The position numbers were made by a program, and so were the translations under genes. From positions 2,108,001 through 2,172,000 of the forward strand of contig CP050848.1 of assembly GCA_014873095.1 (NCBI GenBank): a stretch of DNA of 64,000 nt, read 5' to 3'. The notes under the pieces are model-generated. The model made no database searches, was not told the origin of the DNA, and saw only the letters and a program-made list of their open reading frames with translations. Shown piece by piece: positions 51,291 to 61,291 of this stretch (position 1 is its first letter; the number at the start of each line of letters is the position of its first letter). The DNA is from Planctomycetales bacterium ZRK34 (GTDB lineage: Bacteria > Planctomycetota > Phycisphaerae > Phycisphaerales > Zrk34).

Positions 51291-53510
51291 TCATTCCGCA
51301 TCGGGCTGCGCCACGCTCAACGACAAAACGCGCGGCTGAAGGCAACGTTCGCCGCTACATGGCTGCACATGCAAACTCAACGGAATCGGCGTATCTATTC
51401 GCGTTTTTACACGGGCTTCAATACAGACGTGGCCGTGGTATTGCGATGTTGTTGGATCACCCGCGCCGCCGACGGCCGACTCGGCTGGAGGATAGCTGAC
51501 GGTTTCGAGTTCAAATGATTCGGGTGTTTCACACGTCAGCCTTGTCGCGCCCTCGGCTGCATCCGGGCCTTCTATGTGCCAACCCGGAGCGAGCCACACA
51601 TCGATAGAGACCACGCACACCTCGCCATCGCGCTGGCATCGCGCGGCGGCCGTGATCGGCTCGCGCACCGCCACGGCGGCAGCGCGGGCGGTGACGAGTT
51701 GATCGCCTGCGGACAGCAAGTCGGCGTAAGCGGTGATCAGACTTTCCGAACCGTGCGGTTGCGACGCCATGCGGCCGGCGAAGTGCGAAAGCGTCTGATG
51801 TGCAAGCCCGGCGTAGCGACCGTCGGCATCGATCATCGCCAGGCGCATCAGGGCTGATGCAGCAATGCCGTTGCCGGAGGGCATGTTCCCGCCACCACCG
51901 AGTTCCTTGCCACGAACCATCAGCGTGTCGTGACCAGCGCCGGTGAAATAAAAGCCTCCGCTGTCAGCGTCGTAAAACTGTTCGATCATCGACTCGGTCA
52001 ACTCGCGCGCGGCGGTGAGCCATCGATCATCATGCGCCGCGTCGTGCAGATCCAGCAGCCCGTTGATCATGAACGCATAATCGTCGAGATAGCCCGGCTG
52101 GCGACCGACGCCTTGTCGCCAGGCGCGTTGCAGCGAGCCGGCTTCAGTCCGCATGTTGTCGAGCACAAAGCTCGCAGCCCGCCCGGCCGCCTCGGTGTAG
52201 CGCGGCTCATTGAAGTGCCGCCCCGCACGGGCCAGCGATCCGATCATCAACCCGTTCCAACTGGCGAGCACCTTGTCGTCGAGATGCGGCGGCACACGCT
52301 GGGTACGAACCGTAAGCAGCTTTCGCTTACAGACCTCGATGCGTTCCAGTTCATCGGCCGAAGGCTCGGTCGACAGGTGCAGGTGATTCGTACCCGGCCG
52401 CTGACCGGTGGCTTCTTCGTAGTAGTTGCCGGGCGGCGTGGCGTTGAATCGCTCTGCAAAAAAGCGGCCGTCGGATTCACCGAGCAAATCAATCAGTTCA
52501 TCGTGTGCCCACAGGTAACACTTGCCTTCGACGCCCTCACTGTCAGCATCGAGTGCGCAATAAAACCCCCCTGCCGGGTCCGTCATTTCGCGCTCAATCC
52601 ATGCAAAGATGTCCGCCACAACGCGCTTGTACAGCGGCCTGCCGGTCAATGCATGCGCGCTCGTGTAAGCGCCCATGAGCTGCGCGTTGTCATACAGCAT
52701 CTTCTCGAAATGCGGCAAAAACCAGCGGGCATCCGTCGAATAGCGATGAAATCCGCCGCCGACATGATCACGCAGACCGCCGAGCGCCATGGCGTCGAGC
52801 GTATGCATCACGATACTGCGTTCGTCATCGTCATCGACCTGCTGAAGATGCTGCAGCAGCAAGGACAGCGCGCCGTGCGGCGGAAACTTCGGCGCGGCGC
52901 CGAATCCGCCATGCCGCTTGTCGTACATGCGATGAAATATCTCGCGAGCGTTGTCGACGAGGTCGGGTGAAAGCTCACGACGCTTTGCCGATGGCTCGTG
53001 ATCACCGCCACCAGCCTGGCGAATAGCCACCGCAAACTGTTCCGCCTGCGCTGCGACCTGATCACGATGCGACTTCCACGCCTCGGCAAGTTGCTTGAGC
53101 ACACTGATGAACCCCGGCCGCCCGGCGCGATCGTCTTTCGGAAAATACGTCCCGGCAAACCACGGCCGCCCGTCGGGCATCAGCCAGACCGAATTCGGCC
53201 AACCGCCCCGCCGTGTGAACAACTGCGTCGCCAGCATGTACTGCTCATCAACATCGGGCAACTCTTCACGATCGACCTTGATGCTGACAAAGTCCGCGTT
53301 CAGCGCATCGGCGACCTGTTGATCCTCGAACGACTCGTGGGCCATGACATGACACCAATGGCACGTCGAATAACCCACGCTCAAAAAGATCGGTTTGTCC
53401 TCGCGCTTTGCCTTGTCGAACACCGCCTCGGACCACGGGTACCATTCGACGGGATTATCCGCGTGTTGCAACAGATACGGGCTGGTTTGATCGGCCAGAT
53501 GATTGGTCAT
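51291..53510 (-). CDS. DUF255 thioredoxin-domain protein (YyaL / SSP411-like)
   Basis: The 739-residue protein begins [20 protein letters not shown], the family start, followed by a thioredoxin-like domain: [20 protein letters not shown] (CxxC, residues ~55-58) and [17 protein letters not shown] long (alpha/alpha)6 barrel-like domain follows ([31 protein letters not shown]), related to N-acylglucosamine epimerases. A C-terminal beta domain of ~100 residues is additional. Function is not known; a redox or sugar-processing role has been proposed for relatives. It is cytosolic (no signal). The start at 53510 is set by family alignment. Confidence 0.92.
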   Translation of the reverse strand: MTNHLADQTSPYLLQHADNPVEWYPWSEAVFDKAKREDKPIFLSVGYSTCHWCHVMAHESFEDQQVADALNADFVSIKVDREELPDVDEQYMLATQLFTRRGGWPNSVWLMPDGRPWFAGTYFPKDDRAGRPGFISVLKQLAEAWKSHRDQVAAQAEQFAVAIRQAGGGDHEPSAKRRELSPDLVDNAREIFHRMYDKRHGGFGAAPKFPPHGALSLLLQHLQQVDDDDERSIVMHTLDAMALGGLRDHVGGGFHRYSTDARWFLPHFEKMLYDNAQLMGAYTSAHALTGRPLYKRVVADIFAWIEREMTDPAGGFYCALDADSEGVEGKCYLWAHDELIDLLGESDGRFFAERFNATPPGNYYEEATGQRPGTNHLHLSTEPSADELERIEVCKRKLLTVRTQRVPPHLDDKVLASWNGLMIGSLARAGRHFNEPRYTEAAGRAASFVLDNMRTEAGSLQRAWRQGVGRQPGYLDDYAFMINGLLDLHDAAHDDRWLTAARELTESMIEQFYDADSGGFYFTGAGHDTLMVRGKELGGGGNMPSGNGIAASALMRLAMIDADGRYAGLAHQTLSHFAGRMASQPHGSESLITAYADLLSAGDQLVTARAAAVAVREPITAAARCQRDGEVCVVSIDVWLAPGWHIEGPDAAEGATRLTCETPESFELETVSYPPAESAVGGAGDPTTSQYHGHVCIEARVKTRIDTPIPLSLHVQPCSGERCLQPRVLSLSVAQPDAE

Positions 53511-53632
53511 GGCGAATCGTAGGCGCAGCGGATCGATCATCAACACGCCAAAACGATGATGAGGTTATGACAGAGGCTCTAAGGCCAATGCGTTGTTTGC
53601 GATGAGGGATGAAGACCACGCCCGACGGACGA

Positions 53633-54379
53633 TCACTCGGCGATGGCGTACTCAACGGTGACGACGGCCTTGATGACCTTGTGCAGCGAGGTGGTGTCGT
53701 TTTCGCCGTAGCTGGAAACTTCCGTACTGAAGGCCGGCGTGATCTGAAAGACACCCTGGCTGGCGGAGCGCAAGGGGCCGAGTCGATCGCCTGAACCGGC
53801 GACGAGCAGTTCGGCCCGTTGGCGGCCGTTGGTGGTCGCCTCACCGAGTAGTTTCAGCTTCATCTCGTCGAGTCGGGTATACAGATAAGTCGGGGCGCTG
53901 GAGTTGAGTTCGATGCCCTCGCGGATCAGATCGCCGGCGTCTCGGGCCGTTTGCGAGATGGTTTTCACATCCGTTGAAGCAATCGAAAAACGCTGGGTGA
54001 TTGCGTAGTTTTCGATGGTGTTGGTCAGGCGGCCCCGGGTGTCGCGCTCGAAGTTCGGCTCGATGCCCACAGGCCCCATGGCGACGCTTGCCCCTTCAAA
54101 CCCGAAATCCGCCAGGTATTCGAGCAGCCGATCGCGATGTTGGCTGAGTGTGGCATAGCCGCGTGTGCGATCGGTATCGCGTGTGACGATCTGTGTCGAC
54201 CATTCGGCGCGGTCGCTGTCGATGGGCAGTTCGGCGTAGCCTTTGACCGTAATGGTCTGCCCGCGCAGCTTGATCTTCTCGAAACTTGATCGCGCCAGTT
54301 GTGTCGATACGACCACCGCCAGCGGGAGCGTTAATGTGAAAATGATCAGCCAGAACAGATTGATGCGTGCGGTCGACAT
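53633..54379 (-). CDS. SIMPL (DUF541)-domain protein
   Basis: The 248-residue protein has an N-terminal membrane helix (LFWLIIFTLTLPLAVVVSTQ) and a periplasmic SIMPL domain: ITVKGYAELPIDSDRAEWST, then RLLEYLADFGFEGASVAMGP, YAITQRFSIASTDVKTISQT and LGEATTNGRQRAELLVAGSG. The last motif (EAT--GRQRAE-L) is the most conserved. Relatives include the BP26 outer-membrane antigen and interleukin-receptor-like proteins; function is unclear. It follows the TerC gene on the same strand after 62 bp and may share its transcript. Confidence 0.88.
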   Translation of the reverse strand: MSTARINLFWLIIFTLTLPLAVVVSTQLARSSFEKIKLRGQTITVKGYAELPIDSDRAEWSTQIVTRDTDRTRGYATLSQHRDRLLEYLADFGFEGASVAMGPVGIEPNFERDTRGRLTNTIENYAITQRFSIASTDVKTISQTARDAGDLIREGIELNSSAPTYLYTRLDEMKLKLLGEATTNGRQRAELLVAGSGDRLGPLRSASQGVFQITPAFSTEVSSYGENDTTSLHKVIKAVVTVEYAIAE

Positions 54380-54441
54380 ACGACTGAACCTCCGTGTTCA
54401 GTGGGTCATTGCAGCGTTGCCGCACCCGATCACCACGATAC

Positions 54442-55293
54442 TCAGTCGGCCTCGGCAGGCAGTCGTTCGCGGCGGAGCTGCACCTTTGTTTCACTTTTAC
54501 GCACGCGCAGATTGATCAGTTCGACACACAACGAAAATGCCATCGCAAAATAGATATACCCGCGCGGAATATGCTGCCCGAACGCTTCAGCCAGCAGCAT
54601 CACACCGATCAGAATCAGAAACGCCAGCGCCAGCACCTTCATGGTCGGATGGTTTTCAACGAAGCCGCTGACAGGTTTGGCGAACGCCATCATCACGCCG
54701 CCGGCAATGACGATCGCCGCGATCATCACCGTAAGCTGGCGGCTCATGCCGACCGCGGTGATCACCGAGTCCAGTGAAAACACGATGTCGATGAGCATGA
54801 TCTGAACGACCACGCCCGCCACGGACGCGGCTGCGCGGCGCGTCGACCCGTGTTCGTTTTCGGGGCCTTCAAGTTTTTCGTGAATCTCATAGACGCTCTT
54901 GCCGACCAGGAACAACCCACCGAGTGCGAGGATCAACCCCTTGCCGCTGAGTTCGCCGAGAAACCCCGGCGCCGACGGCATCAGCGGTTTGGTCAGACCC
55001 ATCAGCCACGTGATGCAAAGCAGCAACAGAATTCGCATGCCTACCGCCGCACCGATGCCGAGCCGTTGGGCCTTGGTGCGGTCGGCCTGCGGTAGTTTGC
55101 CCGACAGAATAGCGATGAAAATCACGTTGTCGATGCCGAGCACGATTTCAAGAATCGTCAGCGTTGCCAACGCGGCCAGGGCGCTCCACGACCAGAGCGA
55201 CTCGATCTGCATCGGCTCCGCCGCTGTCGTCGATGCCCACGCCGTCGCCGCCAGCGCCAGCACGATCACACTGATGTTCAGTTTCCGGATCAT
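54442..55293 (-). CDS. TerC-family integral membrane protein
   Basis: The 283-residue protein has a cleavable-looking N-terminal segment (ISVIVLALAATAWAST), then about seven helices. TerC hallmarks are LTILEIVLGIDNVIFIAILS (acidic residues Glu/Asp in helix 1), IMLIDIVFSLDSVITAVGM and FVENHPTMKVLALAFLILIG. The paired GIDN/SLDS motifs are thought to bind Mn2+ or other cations during metal export or membrane-protein metallation. The end RVRKSETKVQLRRERL is basic and cytosolic. The start at 55293 drops an unsupported 8-residue extension. Confidence 0.92.
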   Translation of the reverse strand: MIRKLNISVIVLALAATAWASTTAAEPMQIESLWSWSALAALATLTILEIVLGIDNVIFIAILSGKLPQADRTKAQRLGIGAAVGMRILLLLCITWLMGLTKPLMPSAPGFLGELSGKGLILALGGLFLVGKSVYEIHEKLEGPENEHGSTRRAAASVAGVVVQIMLIDIVFSLDSVITAVGMSRQLTVMIAAIVIAGGVMMAFAKPVSGFVENHPTMKVLALAFLILIGVMLLAEAFGQHIPRGYIYFAMAFSLCVELINLRVRKSETKVQLRRERLPAEAD

Positions 55294-55334
55294 GCGGCCA
55301 TGATACACACCACCCAAATTGAGGTTTTAATGCT

Positions 55335-55368
55335 GAAAATATACTCGAGTATGTTTTCGACGAAAATA
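55335..55368. repeat. AT-rich palindromes related to the MITE ends
   Basis: GAAAATATACTC/GAGTATGTTTTC (55335-55358, one mismatch) overlaps TTTTCGACGAAAATA (55354-55368). The latter also occurs just inside the left end of the element at 31761. It lies in the TerC upstream spacer (55294-55518), which holds no gene. Confidence 0.5.
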
Positions 55369-55518
55369 GATTAATTAATCGCAACGCAAAATGCTTATTG
55401 ATATCAATTTACAATTTGATCGCCAGGGATGAATTTGTTGCCGATATCGACTGTTTTGATTTTGTTCTCTTCAAGTCTTCGTGCTGGACTTGGGCACTGT
55501 TGGCGTTAGGGTGGTCAG

Positions 55519-56550
55519 TCATGCCGTAAGTGTCACGTCACGATAGCCGCAGGCATCGCCGAGCCGGCAGCAGGCTGACAGGGATTCGACGCCCATCGAT
55601 GCGGTGGCGTGTGACAGGCTCTGCGCCGCCACACACACCGCCCATCGCAGGCGCGTAGCCAGCGGCTCGTTTTCGTGAACGCCCCAAAGATAACCCGATG
55701 CAAAAGCATCGCCCGCCCCAACCGCCCCGACGATCTTCGACGGCGGCAACTTCACGGCCTGTTGCTCTACCCGCCCGCCATCACAATCGACAGCAATCGC
55801 GCCTTCAGCAAAGTGAACCACGACCGTCTGGCGCACACCGACTTCGATCAGTTGCTCAGCGGCACGGGTGACGGCATCGACATCGAGCACCCCGTCGCGC
55901 CGCATGGTTCTACCGACGGCCCGTTCGAGTTCGACTTCGTTCAACAACAGGTGATCCACGTGCCGTGCCGCGGCGGCGATGATACGACCGGCGTCGGGGT
56001 GATCAACGCTGACCGCATCGGCGCAAGTGATCATGCCCTGCTCACGTGCGGCGGCGAGTACAGCGGCCGCGCCGGTTGAGCCATCGGGTTGGACCTGGTC
56101 CAGTCGATCCAGCAACAGCAGATAGGCGAGGTGAAACACGCGGGCGCTGGAATGGGTGAAATCGAAGTGATCGACATCGAGCAAAGCGTTGGCGCCGCGC
56201 CGATGGAAGAAGGTGCGCCGACCGGTCGAGGCGACGGTCATCACATCGGTGTAGGACGTGGGAGCGTCGGCGGTTTGCCGGATCAGCGTGGTGTCGATGT
56301 GGTGATCGCGGCAGTCGTCGATGATGCGCCGCCCGTCGGGATCATCGCCGACGAGCGCGGCGGCGGCGAGCGGGGCGTCGACCTGCATGCGGGCCAGATC
56401 GATCAGCAGGTTGTAGGGACCGCCGCCGTTGGTGGCGGTTTCGTGGGCGATGTTGGCGAGCATCTCCTGGGCCGGGTACACGTCGATGAGCTTGACGTGA
56501 TCGACGATGAAATTGCCGCCGGCGAGGATGCCGCGTCGTGTGTCTGCCAC
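55519..56550 (-). CDS. PfkB-family carbohydrate kinase
   Basis: The 343-residue protein has a ribokinase-like fold with early substrate motif TNGGGPYNLLIDLARMQVDA (residues ~41-60) and the C-terminal PfkB signature VGAVGAGDAFASGYLWGVHE (catalytic Asp in GAGD). A sugar or nucleoside is phosphorylated with ATP in the cytosol; the closest look is fructokinase/ribokinase-like, substrate unassigned. I place the start at the GTG at 56550, which has GGAGG 7 bases upstream; the in-frame ATG at 56583 has none. It is divergent from the AraC regulator with 137 bp between, so it may belong to that regulon. Confidence 0.88.
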   Translation of the reverse strand: MADTRRGILAGGNFIVDHVKLIDVYPAQEMLANIAHETATNGGGPYNLLIDLARMQVDAPLAAAALVGDDPDGRRIIDDCRDHHIDTTLIRQTADAPTSYTDVMTVASTGRRTFFHRRGANALLDVDHFDFTHSSARVFHLAYLLLLDRLDQVQPDGSTGAAAVLAAAREQGMITCADAVSVDHPDAGRIIAAAARHVDHLLLNEVELERAVGRTMRRDGVLDVDAVTRAAEQLIEVGVRQTVVVHFAEGAIAVDCDGGRVEQQAVKLPPSKIVGAVGAGDAFASGYLWGVHENEPLATRLRWAVCVAAQSLSHATASMGVESLSACCRLGDACGYRDVTLTA

Positions 56551-56619
56551 GTGGGTGCCTCCGGGAAGTGACCGATTAAACATAGCCGGTCCGCGGGCGG
56601 CCCACTAGCGCGATCGCCT

Positions 56620-56639
56620 CAATATTTGATACGATATTG
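56620..56639. promoter_or_regulatory. Inverted repeat in the pfkB/araC divergent spacer
   Basis: CAATAT (56620-56625) and ATATTG (56634-56639) are 8 bp apart, in the AT-rich middle of the shared 137-bp control region. It is a candidate operator for the adjacent AraC-type protein. Confidence 0.35.
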
Positions 56640-56687
56640 CCATGTTGGATATGCCGCCGAGGCCTCATGCGGTAGAATCGTACATCT

Positions 56688-57590
56688 ATGGCCATCGCTT
56701 ATGAAAAAGTGCCGTTCGATCACGGGCAGTCGTTTCGGCTGCTGCGGTGGTCGGACAATGTGCGCGATGTGCAGATGTGTCTGCCCGGCGGGAAAGTTCA
56801 GCCGCTGGTGGGCGCCGGTGAGCAGTGGCACTTTCACCCTGAGGTCGAGCTGACGCTGGTGACACACGGGCGCGGCCGCCGCTTCGTCGGCGACCATCTG
56901 GCGGCATTCGACGCCCCTGATCTCGTGCTCATCGGATCCAACCTGCCGCACTGCTGGTCGGAACTTCAAGACTCATCGGGTTACGCGGTGCAGTTCAGCA
57001 TCGACAGCCAGCAGCCACTGTGGCAACTTCACGAACTGTCATCGTTGAATCATCTGCTGGAACGCGCCCAGCGCGGGCTGCGTTTGTCCGGGCCGATGGT
57101 CGATCAGATTGCCGATTCGATGCAGGCGATGCCGCAGGCCTCTATGGTTCAGCGGTTGGCTCGCTTCGTCGACATTCTCGCATCGCTGGCAGCGGCGCCG
57201 CCCGGGTCATTCGAAGAGCTGTCAACGACGCAGTTCGGCCTCGGCGAGCAGGACCACCACCTCGGCGCGATCAGCCAGGCGGTGCAGGCGATCCTCAAAC
57301 ACCTGCACGAACCGATCGGGCTCGACGATCTGCTGGCGATCACCCACATGAGCAAGTCGACGTTCTGTCGCCAGTTCAAACGCCACACCGGCCGCAGCTT
57401 CGCCACGTTCATCAAAGAGGTTCGCATCAACCATGCCCAGCGTCTGCTCGCCGACACCGATCGGCCGATCACGCAGATCGCCATGGCGTGCGGGTATCAC
57501 AACCTCTCGCATTTCAACCGCCAGTTTCGTGAGCAGTGCTGCGCCACGCCACGCGAGTATCGCCGTTCAATTGGTTCTGATCGCCAATGA
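56688..57590 (+). CDS. AraC-family regulator with cupin sensor domain
   Basis: The 300-residue protein has an N-terminal cupin (WHFHPEVELTLVTHGRGRRF; FDAPDLVLIGSNLPHCW), the sugar-sensing domain of AraC-type proteins. The C-terminal double HTH (residues ~200-295) contains ITHMSKSTFCRQFKRHTGRS and IAMACGYHNLSHFNRQFRE. It probably senses a sugar and controls the next genes (esterase, GH29, clan-A glycosidase, GH16) and the divergent pfkB; this is inferred from position. The esterase start lies 23 bp after its stop. Confidence 0.92.
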   Translation: MAIAYEKVPFDHGQSFRLLRWSDNVRDVQMCLPGGKVQPLVGAGEQWHFHPEVELTLVTHGRGRRFVGDHLAAFDAPDLVLIGSNLPHCWSELQDSSGYAVQFSIDSQQPLWQLHELSSLNHLLERAQRGLRLSGPMVDQIADSMQAMPQASMVQRLARFVDILASLAAAPPGSFEELSTTQFGLGEQDHHLGAISQAVQAILKHLHEPIGLDDLLAITHMSKSTFCRQFKRHTGRSFATFIKEVRINHAQRLLADTDRPITQIAMACGYHNLSHFNRQFREQCCATPREYRRSIGSDRQ

Positions 57591-57613
57591 TGTCACACGA
57601 CAGGGAGGCTCCG

Positions 57614-59710
57614 ATGTTGCAACGTTTCGTTATGACGATCGTCATGTTCGCCATGGTGGCGTCAATCGCGCCAGCCGCCGACGAGTTCAAACCCGACACG
57701 ACACGCGGTGACGCCATGCTGGCTGAATACTTTGACCACGAGGTGTCGATACTCGAACGCCAGTGCCTCGACGAAGCGACGCTGAACACGTGGAAAGATC
57801 AGCGTGAACACTACCGCAAGCAACTGCTGGAGATGCTGGGCCTGGACCCGTTGCCCGAGCGCACGGACCTGCACGCCACGATCACCGGCAAGGTCGAACA
57901 TGATGAGTTCACCGTCGAAAAGCTGCACTACCAGTCGCGCCCCGGGCTGTACGTGACGGCGAATCTCTACATGCCGAAGGGGCTCGACGCCCCGGCTCCG
58001 GCGATTCTGTATGTCTGCGGGCATTCGAAGCAGGTCAAAGACGGCGTCAGCTACGGCAACAAGACCGGGTATCAACATCACGGTGAATGGTTCGCCCGGC
58101 ACGGCTACGTCTGCCTGACGATCGACACGTTGCAACTCGGTGAGATTCAAGGCATTCACCATGGCACGTATCGCTACGATCGCTGGTGGTGGAACGCACG
58201 CGGGTACACACCCGCCGGCGTTGAAGCGTGGAACGCCATGCGAGGGATCGACTACCTGCAATCGCGGGTGGAGGTCGATGGCGAGCGCATCGGCATCGCC
58301 GGTCGCAGCGGCGGCGGGGCCTACTCGTGGTGGACGGCGGCGATCGACCCGCGCGTGAAAGCCGCCGCGCCGACCGCAGGCATCACGGATCTGCGCAATC
58401 ACGTGGTGGCGGGTTATCCGTGGTCGCGTGCGGACGGCGTGGTCGAAGGTCATTGCGACTGCATGTTCGATGTGAACACCTATCGCTGGGACTACCCGAT
58501 GGTAGCGGCCCTGGTCGCGCCGCGTGCCTTATTGATCGAAAATACCGACAAAGACACAATCTTTCCGCTGGACGGCGTGATTCGAACTTACGAAAAAGTG
58601 CGCAGCGTGTATGAGTTGTACGGCGCGCGCAACAAGTTGGGGTTGCACCTGACTGAAGGGCCGCACAGTGATACGCAGCGGCTGCGCGTCGGTGAGTTCG
58701 AGTGGTTTGAACGACATTTGAAGGGAAACAAAAACGCGGTGATCGATACACCGGCCGAAAAGCTGTTTGACAGCGAACAGCTTCGCGTGTTTGAACCCGG
58801 CGCTGAACCAGCCGACGCCATCAACGCCACGGCGGATGAGACATTCACCGTTAAAACGGGGCCGCCAACCGTGCCGGCGGATGCACCGCAGTGGGCTGCG
58901 ATGCGTGATGGATGGATCAAGGCGCTGCGTGAAAAGTCTTTCGCGGGCTGGCCGGCTGAGGGTGAATCACTCGATGTGAAACCGGTATTTGACGCGGTGC
59001 ACGACGGTGTGCGATTCAGAGCGTATGACTTCACTTCGCAGGATACGGTGCGTTTGCGGTTGTATGTCGCACAGCAGGGTGATGCTGAAACAGTGACGTT
59101 GCGAGCAGTCGATGATGACGGGTGGCGCGAGTTTCTAGCAGCGATGCGCGTCGGGTTTAGCGAACAGCTGAAAGATGAAACGTTGCCGGCAGCGGACCAA
59201 GCGGGATGGCAGCAGTTCAAACAGTCGCTGGCGAAGGGGCAGGTGATGGTGTGGGTCGCGCCGCGCGGGGTCGGGCCCACGGCGTGGAACTGGGACAAGA
59301 AGAAGCGCACGCACATTCGGCGACGGTTCATGCTGCTGGGCCAGACGCTCGACGGGCAGCGTGTGTTTGACATCTGCCGCGCGGTCGCCGCCCTGCGGAC
59401 GATCGAAGCGTTGGGCCAGTTGCCGTTGACATTGAACGGGCGCGGCACGATGGCGGGCAACGTGTTGTATGCCTCGCTGTTTGTCGACGACGTGGCGGGG
59501 TTGGACCTGCATACCCTGCCGGCGTCGCATCGCACAGGGCCGATCTACCTGAACGTGCTGCGGTTCATGGATATGCCCGCGGCCGTAGCGATGGCGACCG
59601 AACGCTGCGGTGTGCAATTGCACGACACCGCGGCGGATGACGCAACGTATGCTCAGCAGGTGGCGAAGAAACTGAACTGGCCGGCGCAGACGGTGTTGAT
59701 CGAACCGTGA
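57614..59710 (+). CDS. Secreted alpha/beta-hydrolase (acetyl-xylan-esterase-like)
   Basis: The 698-residue protein has a signal peptide (FVMTIVMFAMVASIAPAA). Its alpha/beta-hydrolase domain (residues ~90-380) carries oxyanion strand PAPAILYVCGHSK and nucleophile elbow GRSGGG (Ser232). Acid and base candidates are in ENTDKDTIFPLDG (Asp) and LTEGPHSDTQRLR (His). A second region of ~300 residues (FRAYDFTSQDTVRLRLYVAQ...) follows, likely another alpha/beta-hydrolase-like or accessory half without an obvious Ser motif. It would remove ester groups from polysaccharide. GGGAGG 5 bases before the ATG at 57614 sets the start. Confidence 0.82.
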   Translation: MLQRFVMTIVMFAMVASIAPAADEFKPDTTRGDAMLAEYFDHEVSILERQCLDEATLNTWKDQREHYRKQLLEMLGLDPLPERTDLHATITGKVEHDEFTVEKLHYQSRPGLYVTANLYMPKGLDAPAPAILYVCGHSKQVKDGVSYGNKTGYQHHGEWFARHGYVCLTIDTLQLGEIQGIHHGTYRYDRWWWNARGYTPAGVEAWNAMRGIDYLQSRVEVDGERIGIAGRSGGGAYSWWTAAIDPRVKAAAPTAGITDLRNHVVAGYPWSRADGVVEGHCDCMFDVNTYRWDYPMVAALVAPRALLIENTDKDTIFPLDGVIRTYEKVRSVYELYGARNKLGLHLTEGPHSDTQRLRVGEFEWFERHLKGNKNAVIDTPAEKLFDSEQLRVFEPGAEPADAINATADETFTVKTGPPTVPADAPQWAAMRDGWIKALREKSFAGWPAEGESLDVKPVFDAVHDGVRFRAYDFTSQDTVRLRLYVAQQGDAETVTLRAVDDDGWREFLAAMRVGFSEQLKDETLPAADQAGWQQFKQSLAKGQVMVWVAPRGVGPTAWNWDKKKRTHIRRRFMLLGQTLDGQRVFDICRAVAALRTIEALGQLPLTLNGRGTMAGNVLYASLFVDDVAGLDLHTLPASHRTGPIYLNVLRFMDMPAAVAMATERCGVQLHDTAADDATYAQQVAKKLNWPAQTVLIEP

Positions 59711-59719
59711 CTGATGCGG

Positions 59720-61117
59720 TCACCACTGAATCGCGATGACTTCAACGGTCCCTTTTTCACGGGCGTCGGCCGGCACATCGATGATCACGTGATCGCCATG
59801 TATCGCCGCAGTCAGTTTGCGACCGGTGCGGAGCATGGTCACTTGCGACGGGGTTTTGACACCGGTGAGCTTGATCTGCGCCTCTTTGGTTTCGGGGAGC
59901 ACGAAGGCGTACCACGTGCCATCGCGGGTCGTCACCGGCACGCTGCACTGTTGCGGGTACGGCCCGGGGTCAACGTCGATCACCGCCGGCCCGGCCCAGC
60001 TCATCCACGACTGCATCGTCTTCATGAACGTGTAATATTCCGGCGGCATGTCGCCATCGGGTTGGGGGCCGAAGTTCGCCAGCACATTGCCGCCCCAGCA
60101 GCGGACGCGCGCCAGCCTCGCGGTCAGCATGCTGCGCGGCCGAACACGCGGCGGGCTGGTGTAACCCCACGCGCCGACCATGCTGAAGCAGTGTTCCCAC
60201 AGCGGGTATGGCGGGCGCTTGTCGGGGAGGTGGCCCGCTTCGTAGTAGCGTGTGATCACATCGCCGTCGTCGCCGTGCTGGCGATCGTTGATGATGATGT
60301 TGGGTTGAAGCTTGCGGATGTCATCGGTGCTGAGTGCGCCGCGAATGCCGCCGTCGAACCAGAGATAGTCGATCGGGCCGTAGTTGGTCAGCAGCTCGTG
60401 CAGTTGGCCGTTGACATAGTCGGCCATCTGTTGATCGCAGTCGGCGGGTTTGGCCGGCAGCTTGGCGATGGGTTGATGGTTCATATCCAGGTGGGGCGAT
60501 TCGGGAGTGCCCTTGGTGCCGTAGCCCCACGAGCGGTACTTCCGCGAGAAGTACCAGTCGGGTGATGAGTAGTAGAAGCCGACTTTCATGCCGGTGGCGC
60601 GACACGCTTCGACATACTCTTTCACGAGGTCGCGGCCGTTCATGTAGTTGCTGGTGTTGAAGTCGCCGTACTTGCTGGGCCAGAGGGCGAAGCCTTCGTG
60701 GTGGCGGGTGGTCATGACGGCATAGGCGAAGCCGGCGTCTTTGGCTGCCTTGAGCCATCGCTCGGGGTCGAAGTGTTCCGCCTTGAACCGCTTGGCCATG
60801 GCGTAGTAATCATTCGGTGTCATCACCCCCGAGTTGCCCTTGTTCCACGGGCAGTCCTTCATCATCGCCCACGACAGATCCTGATGACCGCCGACGGAGG
60901 CGAGTCCGTAGTGAACAAACAGCCCGAGGCCGGCTTTGGGAAACCATCGCCCGCCGGCCGGCACGAGGCGCCCTGATTTGGCGCCACCCGCCTGGGCGAT
61001 GCCGATCTCGCTGTGCTGGCCCGCCGCGGCATCTGTTTTTTCATCGGCCACTCCCACACTACCGCCGAGCAGCATCAACGCGATCAGTGTGGTGAACATC
61101 TTGCCATGCGTATTCAT
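59720..61117 (-). CDS. Secreted GH29 alpha-L-fucosidase
   Basis: The 465-residue protein has a signal peptide (TTLIALMLLGGSVGVAD). The GH29 TIM barrel is clear: WFPKAGLGLFVHYGLASVGG, AYAVMTTRHHEGFALWPSKY, GMKVGFYYSSPDWYF and the nucleophile motif IDYLWFDGG (Asp near residue 254). A C-terminal beta domain follows (TVEVIAIQW). It cleaves alpha-L-fucose from glycans in the periplasm or outside. The usual acid/base Glu is not conserved across the family and was not assigned. It converges on the esterase gene (9 bp between stops) and is divergent from the clan-A gene. Confidence 0.93.
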   Translation of the reverse strand: MNTHGKMFTTLIALMLLGGSVGVADEKTDAAAGQHSEIGIAQAGGAKSGRLVPAGGRWFPKAGLGLFVHYGLASVGGHQDLSWAMMKDCPWNKGNSGVMTPNDYYAMAKRFKAEHFDPERWLKAAKDAGFAYAVMTTRHHEGFALWPSKYGDFNTSNYMNGRDLVKEYVEACRATGMKVGFYYSSPDWYFSRKYRSWGYGTKGTPESPHLDMNHQPIAKLPAKPADCDQQMADYVNGQLHELLTNYGPIDYLWFDGGIRGALSTDDIRKLQPNIIINDRQHGDDGDVITRYYEAGHLPDKRPPYPLWEHCFSMVGAWGYTSPPRVRPRSMLTARLARVRCWGGNVLANFGPQPDGDMPPEYYTFMKTMQSWMSWAGPAVIDVDPGPYPQQCSVPVTTRDGTWYAFVLPETKEAQIKLTGVKTPSQVTMLRTGRKLTAAIHGDHVIIDVPADAREKGTVEVIAIQW

Positions 61118-61291
61118 GGGGTAGCTCCGGCAGGTGGAATGACATGCAAATTCTACTGTAGCGATCGACCAAAGCTCAACGCATTCGGGGAGTCACCCAT
61201 ATCCAATCGAGCCCGCCTCGATGACGATGAACGGTCGGTCATGTGCAAGATAATTTCTCAACAGATCGTTTGCTCATCAAGGAGCCCAATC

